Below are positions 20,056-32,107 of a stretch of DNA of 64,000 nt, piece after piece. The notes beneath the pieces were generated by a model. That model was given only the letters and a program-made list of their open reading frames with translations. It was not told where the DNA came from and did not search any database. Location: positions 370,566,687 through 370,630,686 of the forward strand of contig JAUMIR010000001.1 of NCBI GenBank assembly GCA_030847615.1. The letters run 5' to 3'. The position numbers were made by a program, and so were the translations under genes. The DNA is from Gambelia wislizenii (Eukaryota > Chordata > Lepidosauria > Squamata > Crotaphytidae). The number at the start of each line of letters is the position of its first letter. Within the stretch, counting starts at the first letter, position 1.

Positions 20056-21319
20056 TGGATTGGAGCTGATTCACTCCATTCATAAGTGGCCTTGTTCATA
20101 CATGCGTGCATACATGTGTATCTTCTCAACATTTAATTTGCACCTCTTGCATGTGCAGGTGTACTGAGAAGCATTTTGTTTGAGATGATACAGAAATTCT
20201 GTCTGTTTTCTGTTTGGTGATGGCTCATTCATAAAAACAAGGTCCTACTTGATGCTGCAGTCCTTAAGTAATGAACATACATGTGTGACGCAAAGCAGAC
20301 TTTTCAGTTTCAGGTCCACTTGTTTATATTCTCAGGTTTTTTTGTAGGTCATTCTATACCTATCGCTTGAAAATTAATTTAAAGTTAAATAATATTAATT
20401 GTTGTGACAACAATGTGAGGATTTCTCCTCTGCGTTCATTAATGTTGCTCTCTCCAATTTTAATTTCAAAACTACTAAGAAAGCCTTAGGCTTTGAAGGA
20501 TCAGAGCTTCTAATTGATAGGTGGAACATTTCTGTTCTGCAAAGGATCTGGCTCTTCAAAATTGTAGATTTCTTTCAGTAGTAAATCAATGGGATAAAAC
20601 CACCCTTAACAAATCAAAAGTCCACAGGAGGTTTCTTTGCAAAATGCAAGGAGAAAAACTCAATGTTGTATGGAGTATGAGAGATTCTTGCCTGCCTTAT
20701 CTTATTTTTCTGAAGATGGCTTGCACAACTGCTGAGAGGTGGCAAAATTTCATCTGTCTTGATAATTAGAATATGCTTTGCTAGTGGGCTGCAATTGATC
20801 TGATTAGCTAAGTATACATGCTGTACATTTAAGGCTTCTAATTAAATTTCCTTGAGTTACTTTCTCTCCATGGTGTATATACCTTCCCTGGGGGTAATCC
20901 TCATAGAAATCTTACACAGAAACATTGATTTCCAGTTTAAATGAATCACATGTGAACTTCAAAGGAAGACATGTTGCGAAGTGGCCAGAAGGTGCACATC
21001 TTTGTAACTTGGAAATTGTTAGACTTGCATCTATCTCTCAAACTCTGTAAACCATTTCGCCAAACTTACTTGGATTTTAAAATGACCTGACTGATAATTT
21101 GGTTCAGCTGAGTTGTTGCATACACTCACACACCCATACTTATTTTATTTATTTCAAATATATTTAGGTTGCCTTTTAGTGACTTGCCTTTTTATTTATC
21201 TCTCTATCCATTTATTGTTTATATAGGGCATGGATAATCACCATGGGTTTTAGAATATTTTGCACTAGTTTAGCCTGGGCTGTTCAAGTGATATTTACGT
21301 TCCCAATGTTAGAGACAGG
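20056..21319. other. Intron, no gene; possible regulatory block
   Basis: No repeats recognised. The part around 20380-20520 contains a perfect SOX-type palindrome (listed separately) and TTAATTTAAAGTTAAAT and TAATTGATAG homeodomain-like boxes. AT-rich, without reading frames of note. Confidence 0.35.
20398..20414. promoter_or_regulatory. Perfect palindrome with paired SOX-like sites
   Basis: ATTGTTGT-G-ACAACAAT has 8-base perfect arms around one base. Each arm is a SOX-type core (ATTGTT / AACAAT). Inverted SOX pairs are known to bind SOXE dimers, although usually with a 3-5 base gap in the opposite relative arrangement. Function is inference. Confidence 0.25.
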
Positions 21320-21535
21320 TGTATGTGTGCGAGAGAAGGAGGGAGGGAGAGGGAGAGAGAGGTATGTGTGTTTTGTTGCATCTGCTTACACGTGAGAAAG
21401 GGAAGTGTATGTTTGCATGTCCCTGTAAGAGTGGGGAGTGGGGTATGTGTGTGCTTTTGCATCTCTGTATATAAAAGAAGGTTTTTTTTATTTGTGTGGG
21501 GGTGAGTGTGTGTTTTTGTGTGTCTGTTTTGATAA
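21320..21535. repeat. GAGA- and GT-rich low-complexity tract
   Basis: GAGGGAGGGAGAGGGAGAGAG followed by repeated GTGTGTGTTTTTG-type words. Several degenerate units; no gene. Confidence 0.85.
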
Positions 21536-21879
21536 GAGGTCCGTAGGGGTTCTTTCATTTTTCTTTAAGGTACTTGGGATCTTTTTGGAATAGTTTTTGT
21601 CGTTGTTCTTGTTGTTGCTGTTTAAGTTTCCTGGATAGTGCATACATACACAAACATACAAAGCCAATCAAAATATTAAACAACATGGTCTCACCATTAA
21701 AGATGTCATCCTATACCAGTGAACATTTGCTGGACGCCATGCCGCTAAAAATATGCAAAATTTGTCACGACTAAATCTCCCTTAAATTAATGGCTGAAAG
21801 TTGGTCACCCTACCCAGAATACTCTTTTTGGGAGATGAGAATGGCCATCTCCTTGCTTCTTATGAGAACTGAATGTTGT

Positions 21880-22155
21880 TGTATTTTAAAAAGGGCTCTG
21901 AATATGATGCTTTTTAAAAATTATACTGTTCTCAATTGTATTTTTTATTGTTATTGATAGTTTGATTCCATATTAATGTTGATCTTTTGAAAGTTTTAAC
22001 TATATTTGTTTTAATTTGTAAGTAGCTTTGAATTCCAGTTCTGGAGAAAAGATATGATATAAATAAAGATGATTATGATGATAGTAGTAGTAGTAGTAGT
22101 AGTAACAGTGCTGCTGGAAGTAACAACAACAACAACAACAACAACAACATTGATT
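21880..22155 (+). repeat. LINE 3' tail plus (TAG)n and (AAC)n microsatellites
   Basis: TTTTAATTTGTAAGTAGCTT...GGAGAAAAGATATGATATAA followed by ATAAAG resembles an L2-type 3' UTR tail. It is followed by (GAT)n/(TAG)n at about 22068-22103 and (AAC)n at about 22123-22149. Confidence 0.6.
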
Positions 22156-23570
22156 TAATATGTCAAGTTACCACTTTTCACAGAACCCATAGCCGGAGGG
22201 CAGGATGCTTAAGCTATGTCTGTAAGGCTTGCCTGTAACAAACCATAGTCAAGGAAATTGGGTGGGTAGTGTTTCTGACATTTTATTGTCTGATGGATGC
22301 ATGAAGGGGCTAACACAGGATTGTTGCCACATTCTGGAAAGTATGCATGAAATAATTCCAGTACTATTGCATAGGTACTAGTGTATCCTCTCCTCAGTCC
22401 TAGTGAAGACATATATATGTCTTGATGTATGCATGCAATATTTTTATTGGTTTCTGACTGTAATCCAACAGTATGTACATTAACTCATAGATTAGTCCAA
22501 TTAAGTGAAATAGGGCTTATTCCCAAATAACTATACAGAGGATTTAGTCATTCATGATCATATGCCTTCAAATGTTTGAGCCACAGATCTGTCTAAAACC
22601 TCCAATTCTTGACCATCTGCTGGGAAGGAAGGAAAAGGACGTGGGAGCTGAATGTGGTTGCTTTCCTACCAACCAAAAAGGGCTTTGTATATGTAGTTCA
22701 GGCTTTTGGATTTGAAACCATTGCTTAAGTAGTGTGTATATTTCCTAGGTGGACAGGAGCACATATGGGCTTTAGTGCTTTAAATTAAGTTAAATGAAGA
22801 TGAAGGAATAAAAAAGCAACAACATTAAGTTTTTTAAAACTTCCCTTGAGTGCCCTTATCTGGACTACTTTTCCCCCCAATGAAAAGTCCACTATATTGT
22901 GACATATAAAAATGCTGTAGCTCCACAGAAATGTTTACTGATGTAGAATGAAGGGTATTCCACAACACCGAAACATCCAGAGCCATGAAACACAGGTTCC
23001 CCAGAGTTAGAAGGATTGTTTTGAGTACCTGTCAGCTCTGCCAGCTTTCAAAAATGCAACCAACATAAATGCAATAGATTTGCTGAGACTATTTCCCCCC
23101 CCCTGCCATTTTTGTCTATTTTTAAAAAACTGTATATGTCAGGTGGCTAAAATTCAGGGATATTGTTTACAACTTTTCAGGTGGCAATATCATAAAATTC
23201 CTACCTTCCAGGTCTAGTTCTGTTTGAATTATGCAACAAGACTTGACTCTGGGAGATAGAAATATCTTGTATGCCCAGATGGGGGGTGTTGTTGTTGTTG
23301 TTATTTTATCTTGTCTCTGGAAAAGGTGCTAGCTTCTAGAGTCCCTATTAGTTTCATATTTGTGTAAGAACACATTAATGAGTCTTTTTTAAAGAAAGAA
23401 AACATTCTTGCACATTTTAGATTAAGGTTATATGTATGAAGCGTGTTTGGTTTTTGTCATTTTAAATACACTTCATACAATTTTAGTGTTGTTTTAGACT
23501 AGTGGTTGAAATAATTAAGACTGTGGTCCTAACTATACTGAAGTGGATGTAGGTCCAAATGAAATCAGGT
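22156..23570. other. Intron, nothing recognised
   Basis: No gene or clear repeat. A short (GTT)n lies at about 23288-23302. Confidence 0.4.
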
Positions 23571-24262
23571 TAGAATCATAGATTCATAGAGTTGGAAGAG
23601 ACCACAAGGGCCATCCAGTCGAACCCACTGCCATGCAAGAATTCCCAATCAAAGCATTCCCAGCAGATGGCCATCCAGCCTCTGTTTAAAAACCTCCAAA
23701 GAAGGAGACTCCACCACATTACAAGGCAGTGTATTCCACTTCTGAACAGTTCTTACTGTCCAAAAGTTCTTCCTAATGTTTAGGTGGAATCTCTTTTCCT
23801 GTAGTTTGAACCCAATTGCTCTGTGTCCTAGTCTCAGGAGCAGCAGAAAACAAGCTTACTCCATCCTCAGTATGACATCCCTTCAAATATTTAAACATGG
23901 CTATCATGTCACCTCTCAACCTTCTCTTCTCCAGACTAAACATACCCAGATCCCTGAGCCACTCCTCATAGGACATGGCTTCCAGACCTCCCACCATCCT
24001 GGTTACCCTCCTCTGGACATGTTGTAGCTTCTCAATATTATTCCTGAATTGTGGTGCCCAGAACTGGACACAGTATTCCAGGTAAAGTCTGTGGCACTAT
24101 TACTTCCCTTGATCTAGACACTATACTCCTATTGACGAAGCCTAGAATCATATTTGCTTTTTTAGCTGCTGTATCACAATGCTGACTCATGTTCAGCTTG
24201 TGGTCCACTAAGACTCCTAGATCCCTTTTGCATGTACTGCCATCAAGCCAGTTAGACTTCCT
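23571..24262 (-). mobile_element. CR1 LINE 3' end (copy b), antisense
   Basis: The right-to-left translation gives [38 protein letters not shown] and upstream the KDLGVLVDHKL region (rc of 24190-24250). The CR1 tail shows as AGAATCATAGATTCATAGAG at 23572-23591. 5'-truncated, with frame breaks, inactive. Confidence 0.92.
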
Positions 24263-25322
24263 TTTAAACTAAAGTTGGACTGCCAGGCAAATGGTAGAAT
24301 TAGATGTTCGTAGAGAAGTAAGTTTTGTTGGTGTGTCATTCTGAAAAGAATTTTTAAAACATTTGGTGTTTCATGTAAATCAAGTGAGCTAATGAGAGCT
24401 GAGCCAGTTTATCATTCTACAGAAGATGCATTTTATGACTGGACATACAGTTCTCAATTAAATTATGCATTCTTCATATGCATTCTTCATTCTTTAACTG
24501 GATGAAAACAGTTGCTCCATTTGTTCCTTGATCAGTACTGTTGTTAAACAGTAAAGCCTTGTAATGCATTACAAGGGCTGTATGTTCGTATTGTTCTCCG
24601 TTTCTTTGTTTTATAGCTTCTTATACAGTAGACAATTGAATCAATTAGCTTTTTGGCTTATGGGCAAAATATATGCTTTTTCTAGAATAGAAATTGGGGT
24701 GTGGCTGAGCAGAATGGGAGACACAAGCTGTTGATTTTTCTTGAACAATATGTGGGCTGGTTTTAAATTGCACTATTCCCCCTGCCCTGCCCCCCCATTC
24801 ATTTGCTTTTTCCTGAATCTTGCATTGGAACAGTTGAGTTGGGTAGGTGATCATCTTTGAAGGACAAGAAGGCTTATTTTGAGGGGGCAGTCAAATTAAG
24901 AAAAATGAATAAATGCAATCTTTAATATTACCCATAGGTGCTGCTTAAGCATAGCTAGCATTTTGTGCTGTCAGAATCTTTATGTAAACATTTAGCATGC
25001 TTTTTGAATAATTGTGTAGAAATTATAACCATGCCCTATGAAGCAACAACTTCCTATGTGTGATTAATATATATTTCTTTAGAACTGTGGTAACTCTTCT
25101 TTATCATTAATTCATTTTGTGACTTTAGGAATGATAAGCTATCAATGTTAACATCAGTGAGTTTTATACAATTTCTATAGAGTTCCTCTAGAAAATTTCC
25201 TCTAAAAGGAAGAAGTACTTCCTTTTCCTTATGTACTTGCTACCTGTGGAACCAGCAGACTCTCAGAGGTTTTATATATACAGTAACTATTTATAAGACT
25301 GAGCTGAATTTTATCTTTTTTG
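24263..25322. other. Intron, nothing recognised
   Basis: AT-rich; no gene or repeat recognised. Confidence 0.4.
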
Positions 25323-25383
25323 TGTGTGTACTTTCAAGTAATTTCCAACTTATGGAAACCCTAAGATGAATCTGTCACAGGGT

Positions 25384-25727
25384 TTTCTTGGGGCCCGTCT
25401 ATATGGTAAAAAAATATGAATGCCATTCGGAAGATTGCTTTTCCGTACACATGGCCATTCGCATTCATACGTGTCATTCAGAAGGGGGGCTTGCGAATTC
25501 CCCGTAAACTACATGGATTTGGCATTCGGAAGGAGTAGCGGATCTCGGCATAAATTTCTTGGGGCCCGTCTATATGGTAAAAAAATATGAATGTCGTTCG
25601 GAAGATCACTCTTCTGTACACATGGCCGTTTGGATTCATACGTGTCATTCAGAAGGGGGGCTTGCGAATTCCCCATAAACTACATGGATTTGGCATTCGG
25701 AAGGAGTAGCGGATCTCAGCATAAAAT
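25384..25727. repeat. 171-bp tandem duplication
   Basis: TTTCTTGGGGCCCGTCTATA starts at 25384 and again at 25555, a period of 171 bases. The two units are nearly identical to ...GGAGTAGCGGATCTC. The unit includes the last bases of the host SINE (TTTCTTGG), so the duplication happened after insertion. Confidence 0.92.
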
Positions 25728-26164
25728 CCGTACAGCCGTTCGAATGGCTGGTGGTCTGTACACCCCGTTCGCACACATATGAACAGGCAGTGTAATCTGA
25801 TTGGCTGGCCGAGTAGAGGGGGCAGGGCTAGCAAGGAGGGGAATTGGGAGCACCCACCATGTTGGATTCCCAGCTAAGCGAGAGTTCGGTAAGTCCATGA
25901 ATTTTATATATATTTATTTTTTATTTTACTTTGTAAATAGGGAATACCGAATGTCCGCAAAGCAGGTACTTTTTTAAATTAAAAAAAAAGTGGCGGGAGA
26001 TTTAAAACTGCCGCTTAGCTTGCTCGCTCCAGCCATCTGGGGAAGGGGGGTCATACGGAGTTTAGGGGGGTAAAAATTGTGTAGGCGGATTGTATGCATA
26101 CGAATGACCGCCTATTCATATTTTTTTACCCCTCAAATGGATTTTTTTAAATCGTATAGATGGA
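25391..26164. mobile_element. TIR DNA transposon (family 'GGGCCCGTCTATA'), copy A
   Basis: The left end is GGGCCCGTCTATATGGTAAA and the right end, read in reverse, is GGGTCCATCTATACGATTTA. The subterminal AAAAAAATATGAATRSC is shared by both ends. The flanks CTTGG / CTTAG may be a 5-base target duplication with one change. No transposase frame, so non-autonomous. The interior has a CCAAT box in reverse (CTGATTGGCTGG), GC boxes, and AACATGGTGG and AGATGGCTGG YY1-like motifs, all also found in copy B at 34808. Superfamily unclear (hAT or PIF are possible). The left 171 bases are tandemly duplicated. Confidence 0.75.
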
Positions 26165-26340
26165 CCCTTAGCAAGATTTGTTCAGAGGGCACTTGCCATT
26201 GCCTTCCTCAGAGGCTGAAAGAGTATGACTTCCCCAACATCACCTACTGGGTTTCTGTGGTCAAGCAGGGAATCAAACCTTGGTCTCCTAGAGTTGTAGT
26301 CCAACACTCAAACCACTACATTGTGCTGGCTCATATTAGC

Positions 26341-27269
26341 TTCTACAGCTTAAATTGTTGAAATGTGTAGCAAGCCTGTATTTGGACAATCAGCACATTG
26401 TCAAACACAGACCTAAATCCAGTTGTTAGTCTCAACTAGTAGACCCATTTAATTGGCTGTTGAATTGTAAGTAAACGTTTATGTAGATTCCATTGACTCA
26501 GTGGATCTTATGAAGATGGGATTCACAATTAGACTTCAGCTGTGATTGAAGTTTGTGAGGGCCACGATGTCTGTCTTTTTACCTCCATCCTTCTTTTCCT
26601 GTTCCATCTTCTCCCTCAGTTTAGATTGTCATGTTACATCCTGATTAATATCCTTGCAGTGCCACCAATTGCTTCCCGACACCACAGGGACCGGGCAAAC
26701 TATTTCTGCCACACCTTTTGCTGCCCATTAATTTGGTGTGATAAAGGAGCTCCATTGTTTCAGCTTTGAATGCTTTTTAGTGAAGTAGCTACAAATATTA
26801 TGAGGTCACACTTGTACTCTAATAATTGCAACCTAGTGCTTCCCAGCCTAAACTTTCATTAAAGTCTAAGAGGTTTGTGTATAAATGTGTACTTCCTTTT
26901 GCTTTTCCTAAAGGCACATACTGAAGATGCTTTGTTAGAGAGCCCAGCAACTGATCATTCTCTGAATCCTTAACCAAAGGGGACAACAAGAATTTATCTG
27001 ACCAAAGCACTAATGATTTCACCCATTTTTCAGCAACAGAAAGTATGGGGTGTGGACTAAAATTCTCATGTTGCTCAATGTAGCATATTCCACAGCAGAG
27101 AAAACACTAGATGTACATATGTTTCAAGTAGCGATTGAAAGCAAACATTCTTGTAGGTTCATTGACACAAATAAAAGGCAAAAAAAATTTGTCTTTATTT
27201 GGCTGACTTTTCATGTTTGTTTGGACTTGAATTTTGCATAGAAACCTTATCAACTGTATTTCTTGCATT
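26341..27269. other. Intron, no gene
   Basis: Nothing recognised apart from the candidate regulatory block at 26470-26800. Confidence 0.4.
26470..26800. promoter_or_regulatory. Candidate conserved non-coding element
   Basis: Repeat-free block with CTGATTAATATCC (26641-26653), CCATTAATTTGG (26725-26736), TGATAAAGG (GATA-like) and CCATTGTTTC (SOX-like). Mixed composition and clustering suggest an enhancer, but conservation cannot be tested here. Confidence 0.2.
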
Positions 27270-27900
27270 TCAGTGTCTGTAGCCACCATTGCAGACAAAG
27301 GGTTGACCCTCTCTAAATGGAAAAGCTCCTTCCAGTGGTGCAGGAAACCACCGTAATTTTTGCCAATTATCCTTTCCCCTCTCAATCTCCAGCTCCATTT
27401 CCCACTGTTCTGGAGGGCCACCAAACCCTCTAAAGTAGAGAGTCTTGGGTCTCATACTAGGAGAAAGGCAGGATATAAAATAAATAAAAAATAAAAAACA
27501 GATTTAAAGGTTCATAGAGAGCTGTTAGGAGATGAGGAAATATGTGAAGTCACCACCATCTTCCCGCAAGAGCAGGATCCCTGATCACAGAGTTCTGCCC
27601 ACACCATCAGCTGAGCACTTCAAGTGTCTTGAGTAAACGCATGACACCTTCTCTCTTTAAGCATTAACTGTATCACTGGACTCTTCCTTCCTTCATAATA
27701 CATCATATCCAAGTATGCAGCTCAGAAAAAAAAGTTGCTCAATTTTTATATTCCTTTTATTATGGTTGATTTCTTTGATTACATTGCATAGTAATCATTG
27801 ATTCCTTTGATCATATTCCTTTGATTCATTTTTATAAGCCACCCTCAGTCTCAGTTTGGAGGAGACAGCAGAAGAGATAAAGTGATAAGTAAATAAGGAC
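27270..27900 (+). repeat. Two degenerate LINE/SINE 3' ends
   Basis: CTAGGAGAAAGGCAGGATAT followed by AAAATAAATAAAAAAT (27458-27495), and ATAAGCCACCCTCAGTCTCA...AAGTAAATAAGG (27833-27898), are both of the L2-type '...gagaggcgggatataaataa' tail style. Upstream parts are not recognisable. Confidence 0.5.
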
Positions 27901-30229
27901 CAGTCATGGTTCACTCAGTTGTACCCACTGATAAAACATGGAGAAATCCAAAGGAGTGGTAGCAAGGACTCATTACAGGATGCACAATTCTGAAATTTTT
28001 CATTATATGGGATTTTATCTTATTATGTCAAAACTTTGAATTGAAATGACCCTGGTTTTTATCTTTGACTCTTTGACAAAAACATTGATATAGTTCTTAC
28101 TGTTTTAAACATTTCCCCCCCTGAGGCATGTAATAAACAGTTTGTTGAGGATCCAGGAACACAATTAGTGATGTCAGTTAAAATTTTGTATGGTCAGTAT
28201 GTTTGCACTGTGGCACCCAATTAGTACCACCCAAGAAATATCACACAATATCATACAATATGTTCCTTGAGCATACTGTGAGTGCAAGGATTAAGGCTAT
28301 AACCCTGTAACTGTTTACTGGAAAATAAGCTCCATTGAACTCAGTGAGGTAAGGCTGCACAGGATTGTATTCTTTAGCTGCTCTTTTTAAAAATACAACT
28401 GTGATTGCACTCATATGTAGTAAAACATGTATTTCATGTTTGCTTTCTGATGGTGAAATTAATCTATTGGTCATAATATTCCATTCTTAGGAAACTTGAC
28501 CATATAAAACCAGGAGTGTTTAATTGAATCATTTTGCAAGTTGTGTGAATGCAAGTGACTTGTCTAGATATTGTCTAGATATAGGTTAATTGGTAGCGAG
28601 AGCAAAAACCTTCTACTTCCTGTGGAAAAGTGCTTATGTGAAGTAGTGTTAGATCTGACACTATGTTCCTGGTAGGACTCTTTTGCTTTAAAGGAGTCAA
28701 CTATTTCTCTCTCTTGCCGGTTCTTGCACTAATCATTAATAACTGTACTGTTGTCACACCTCAAAAACATTCCTATTGACACTTCAATCATTTTTAAAGC
28801 TCTTGAATTGTCAACGTGTATACAACTAACCTTTTGCACTCTATTAAAATTTAAGAACTGCTTGATTCTCAGCGAATGCCCAAACAACTGGATCATGAAA
28901 GCGTTACTTTGTGCCAAGGGCATGATGCAGTGCACCCATTCCCTTTTAACAAATAATAAGAAGTTTGACTTTTCATTTACACATTCTGCCAATTGCTAAC
29001 AAGTTTCCATCTTGTTCAAACATTGAATTGATCCAAAGAAATTGAAAATATTGATTTAACCCTCTTCCTGATTTGTGCTGTGGGCACCTGCTAGTGCAGT
29101 CTTAGCACATTACAATTGCTTGGTCGTAATTCCTCAGGGGACCACTAATAACTACCACATTTGTCTTTTCATCTTCTGAAATTATGCTAGCAGTTGTCCA
29201 AGTCAATTGTGATTCATTTGATACTGCTCTCCTTCAAGACATATTGCAACCAAATAGACTTGCTCACCAGTAATATATCTGATGACATAGTTAGTTCTAG
29301 TTAATTGACAAAATGATTCAGGCTTTTATGGATGGCATTAATTGGTCCCCAGCGTCCATGTAATAATTGACCAGACAGTGTAGACTACATTAGACTCTCA
29401 TCCAGTCAGAATAGTGGTAAGATGAGGTAAATGTGGTATAAATGATAAAATGGCTATATTTTAAATGAAACATTTACAAACTATGAAAGTAGCTGCATTA
29501 GTCGGGTTTAAATAATGGAAATACATAAATGTCCACATTCATCCCCTCCTCTCCAGAGTTAACACAAGATGCAAATGATACTGAGTTGTCTTAATGGAAT
29601 TTGCTGCTGATGGTCTAATATATAATGCTGCAAAGACTGGAAGACAGAGGTTTTAGCTCTGGTACAGACAATTTACTGATAATCAACATGCAATTGTATC
29701 ACTACAGAGATACAAATCTTATTAATATCAGTTCAGAGTCTGAGTCTGCCCCTTTGATTTGGATAACTGGGTTGGATATAATATCCTTTGAACTTTTGAA
29801 ACAAAATATGTAATAAAAACTTACATATTAAGGCCCAAGAATTTTAGTTAGATTTAGTTAGATTTTTTAAATAGGTAGGGAGATAGCTATAGCTATAAGG
29901 GACAGGAAATCGAAGTAACAAATATTATCTTTGAAGCAACAATGAGTTATATAAATATTTTATCCAAATGATTTAAAAGACTTGATCTCAGATTAAAAAT
30001 TTACTGTGTTCCTGTTTCCCTTTGAGCTTCTTATCAGCCCAATGTGAAAGGAAAACTGAGGCAGTCAAAAAAAGTTGAGATTGGAGATAGATCTATTTGG
30101 GCTATTGAGAAACCTGGTATTGTTAAATGTAACAAATATTATTTTCTGCCATACGAATGTAGGTAAAACAAGGGTACAGCAAGCCTGAAACTTCCTGTTT
30201 TATTCCAGGACAGTTCCCCATATCTAGGA
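27901..30229. other. Intron, nothing recognised
   Basis: No gene. Around 29290-29560 there is a repeat-free stretch with GGCATTAATTGGTCC and GTAATAATTGACC, possibly regulatory. Confidence 0.35.
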
Positions 30230-30340
30230 CATAGCTTGGAAAAATTGCATCTTTGGACTATAACTCCAAGACTCCCAGGCTGGGATTTGCTGACTGGGAG
30301 ATTCTGGAAATGGTTGTCCAAAGTAGTAACTTTCCATGTT
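30230..30340. repeat. Palindromic MITE relic
   Basis: GGACTATAACTCCAAGACTC, CCAGGCTGGG and then CTGGGAGATTCTGGAAATGG, TTGTCCAAAGTAG. The arms are imperfect inverted copies of the 'ACTACAACTCCCA' MITE class. Confidence 0.55.
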
Positions 30341-32105
30341 GTAAGAGTGGCAGTGCATATGTGTTGAATGGATAGGCTCAAAAACATGTGAATGGATAAG
30401 CAATCATAATTTGTGTCACGTGCTCAATTTCCTAAGTTTTACTTTTTTTAAAAAAAATCAATATTTGTGGAATGGTATTTATGGAGTGACACTGATACAG
30501 CTGAGGGTATGCTTTATTCCAGATTGTTGGCTGGTGCAATTAGCTACTGGTATGGACTGTTAGTGGCTTTGCTGAGCTCTGTTGTAATACAAAGATCTCA
30601 TGCAAATTATCATACCTACAAAAATAAGAGGCAGGCCTCCTTAAAGAGGTGTGAGATCAAACTCACCTCAGTGTGACATGTATAAATCTAAAGGTTTGTA
30701 TGCCCTTTCCTGTTGTGTTGGTTGTCAGAGCTTGATTGCCATAGCTGATGATGGCTTTCAGTCTGAGTTTTCATCGAAACTTTAAATGAGCTATTAAAGG
30801 CGCTGAACCCTCTAGGTTTAGTACATTGGATAGTTCTTATGAATTTAAGGCCACAACATATTCACTGTTCCATTGACACAGAAGTCACCAATCTGTTTCA
30901 TTGGTAGCTAGTTTTTAGGTGTTTCCACAAGTCTACCCCACTCACAGCTTTTACTTCCCTCTTTCTGCTTCCAACTCTGTGCTGTTTGCTGGGTAACTAC
31001 TGCATAATTTGTTTGCTTTCCCACTAATTTTTGTCCTCTGTTTTCTGTGCCATAGCAGCACCAGCCTATCCACTGTTTGCAAGCAAAGCACAACTGATGT
31101 TTTTCAGGGTCCCCTGTGCTTTTAATTTAAACCCCCCTTCCCCATTTTATTACTCTTGACTGTGTCTGAGGGTTTTGTGAATATTAGTCTCTACATTGCT
31201 CCAGTGTTCAGTTTCTGTTCTGCAGCGGGGTGGGGTGAAGGAAATAGTTGATTTTGCTGAGGCTGGGGGTGGGGGATGAAAAGACAAAAATGGTCCAAGA
31301 AACTAGTAATTGATATCTTCTCTCATGCTGGGGGAACAACCTAAGTGGACATTCAAGGAGCAACAAAGTGATCCTTCCAGCACTAATCGCTCTGTAATAA
31401 TGAACAGAAAGCAAGGAAATGGACATGGAGGAATCTTTTAATCAGCACTAGAAAGGCCCTTCACTGAACTGAAACACATGTGTAAACATTGTATAAGGAT
31501 CTTTTCTATGAGAAAGGACATTATGGACAGTACATCAAGTGCCATGTGTGGTATGTTGTAATGTCAGTCCAGCTAACTACAGAAAAACAAAAGCCTCAGC
31601 AGTGCTAAAGAGCTCTAGTGTGGCAGCTGAAATTCCTGTGAAGAGACTGGAGAAACTGCTCTGGTTTTATTCGTTTGTTTTGATTGATGGTTGATAATTT
31701 GGAGGATTAGAGGAAGTTTATGATGTTTTTGCTATTGGGCGGCATTTTTTCTTTAAACAAATACTAAAATCCCTTTCCCACTTGTATTTTTCCTTCTTCC
31801 TAACCTTATCTCAATGAGATTTGTACTGTATCACCTTCAATGAAACCAGATTTGCCATCAAAATACCTCTTCCCCATCCCTATCCTCATTCCTTAGAATG
31901 AGTTACTTTATAACAAAATGTCTTACCTGTGCTCCATGCAACTTAGACTGACAAAAGTGTAATAGAAAATCTTGCTGCTGGTATTGCAAAGCCTGCCTTG
32001 TTGTCAACAAAACAGGACAGGCCAAAATGTAGTGTTATGGAAAACGGCTGCCTGCCACCTGAAAACAACAGTTGTACATAACCTGTTCTTCTCTTCCTCT
32101 GGCAA
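30341..32105. other. Intron, nothing recognised
   Basis: No gene or clear repeat. Confidence 0.4.
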
Positions 32106-32107
32106 TA

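Larger units (their letters stand above)
25323..26340 (-). mobile_element. Sauria-type SINE, antisense, split by a DNA transposon
   Basis: The antisense SINE tail and body (CTTTCAAGTAATTTCCAACT, CACAGGGTTTTCTTGG) run from about 25335 to 25390. They resume at about 26169 as CAAGATTTGTTCAGAGGGCA, CTTGCCATTGCC and continue to the head (CTCAAACCACTACATTGTGC, 26310-26329). In intact copies GTTTTCTTGG is followed directly by CAAGATTTG. The 26340 end is approximate. The two halves confirm that the intervening element inserted after the SINE. Confidence 0.88.
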
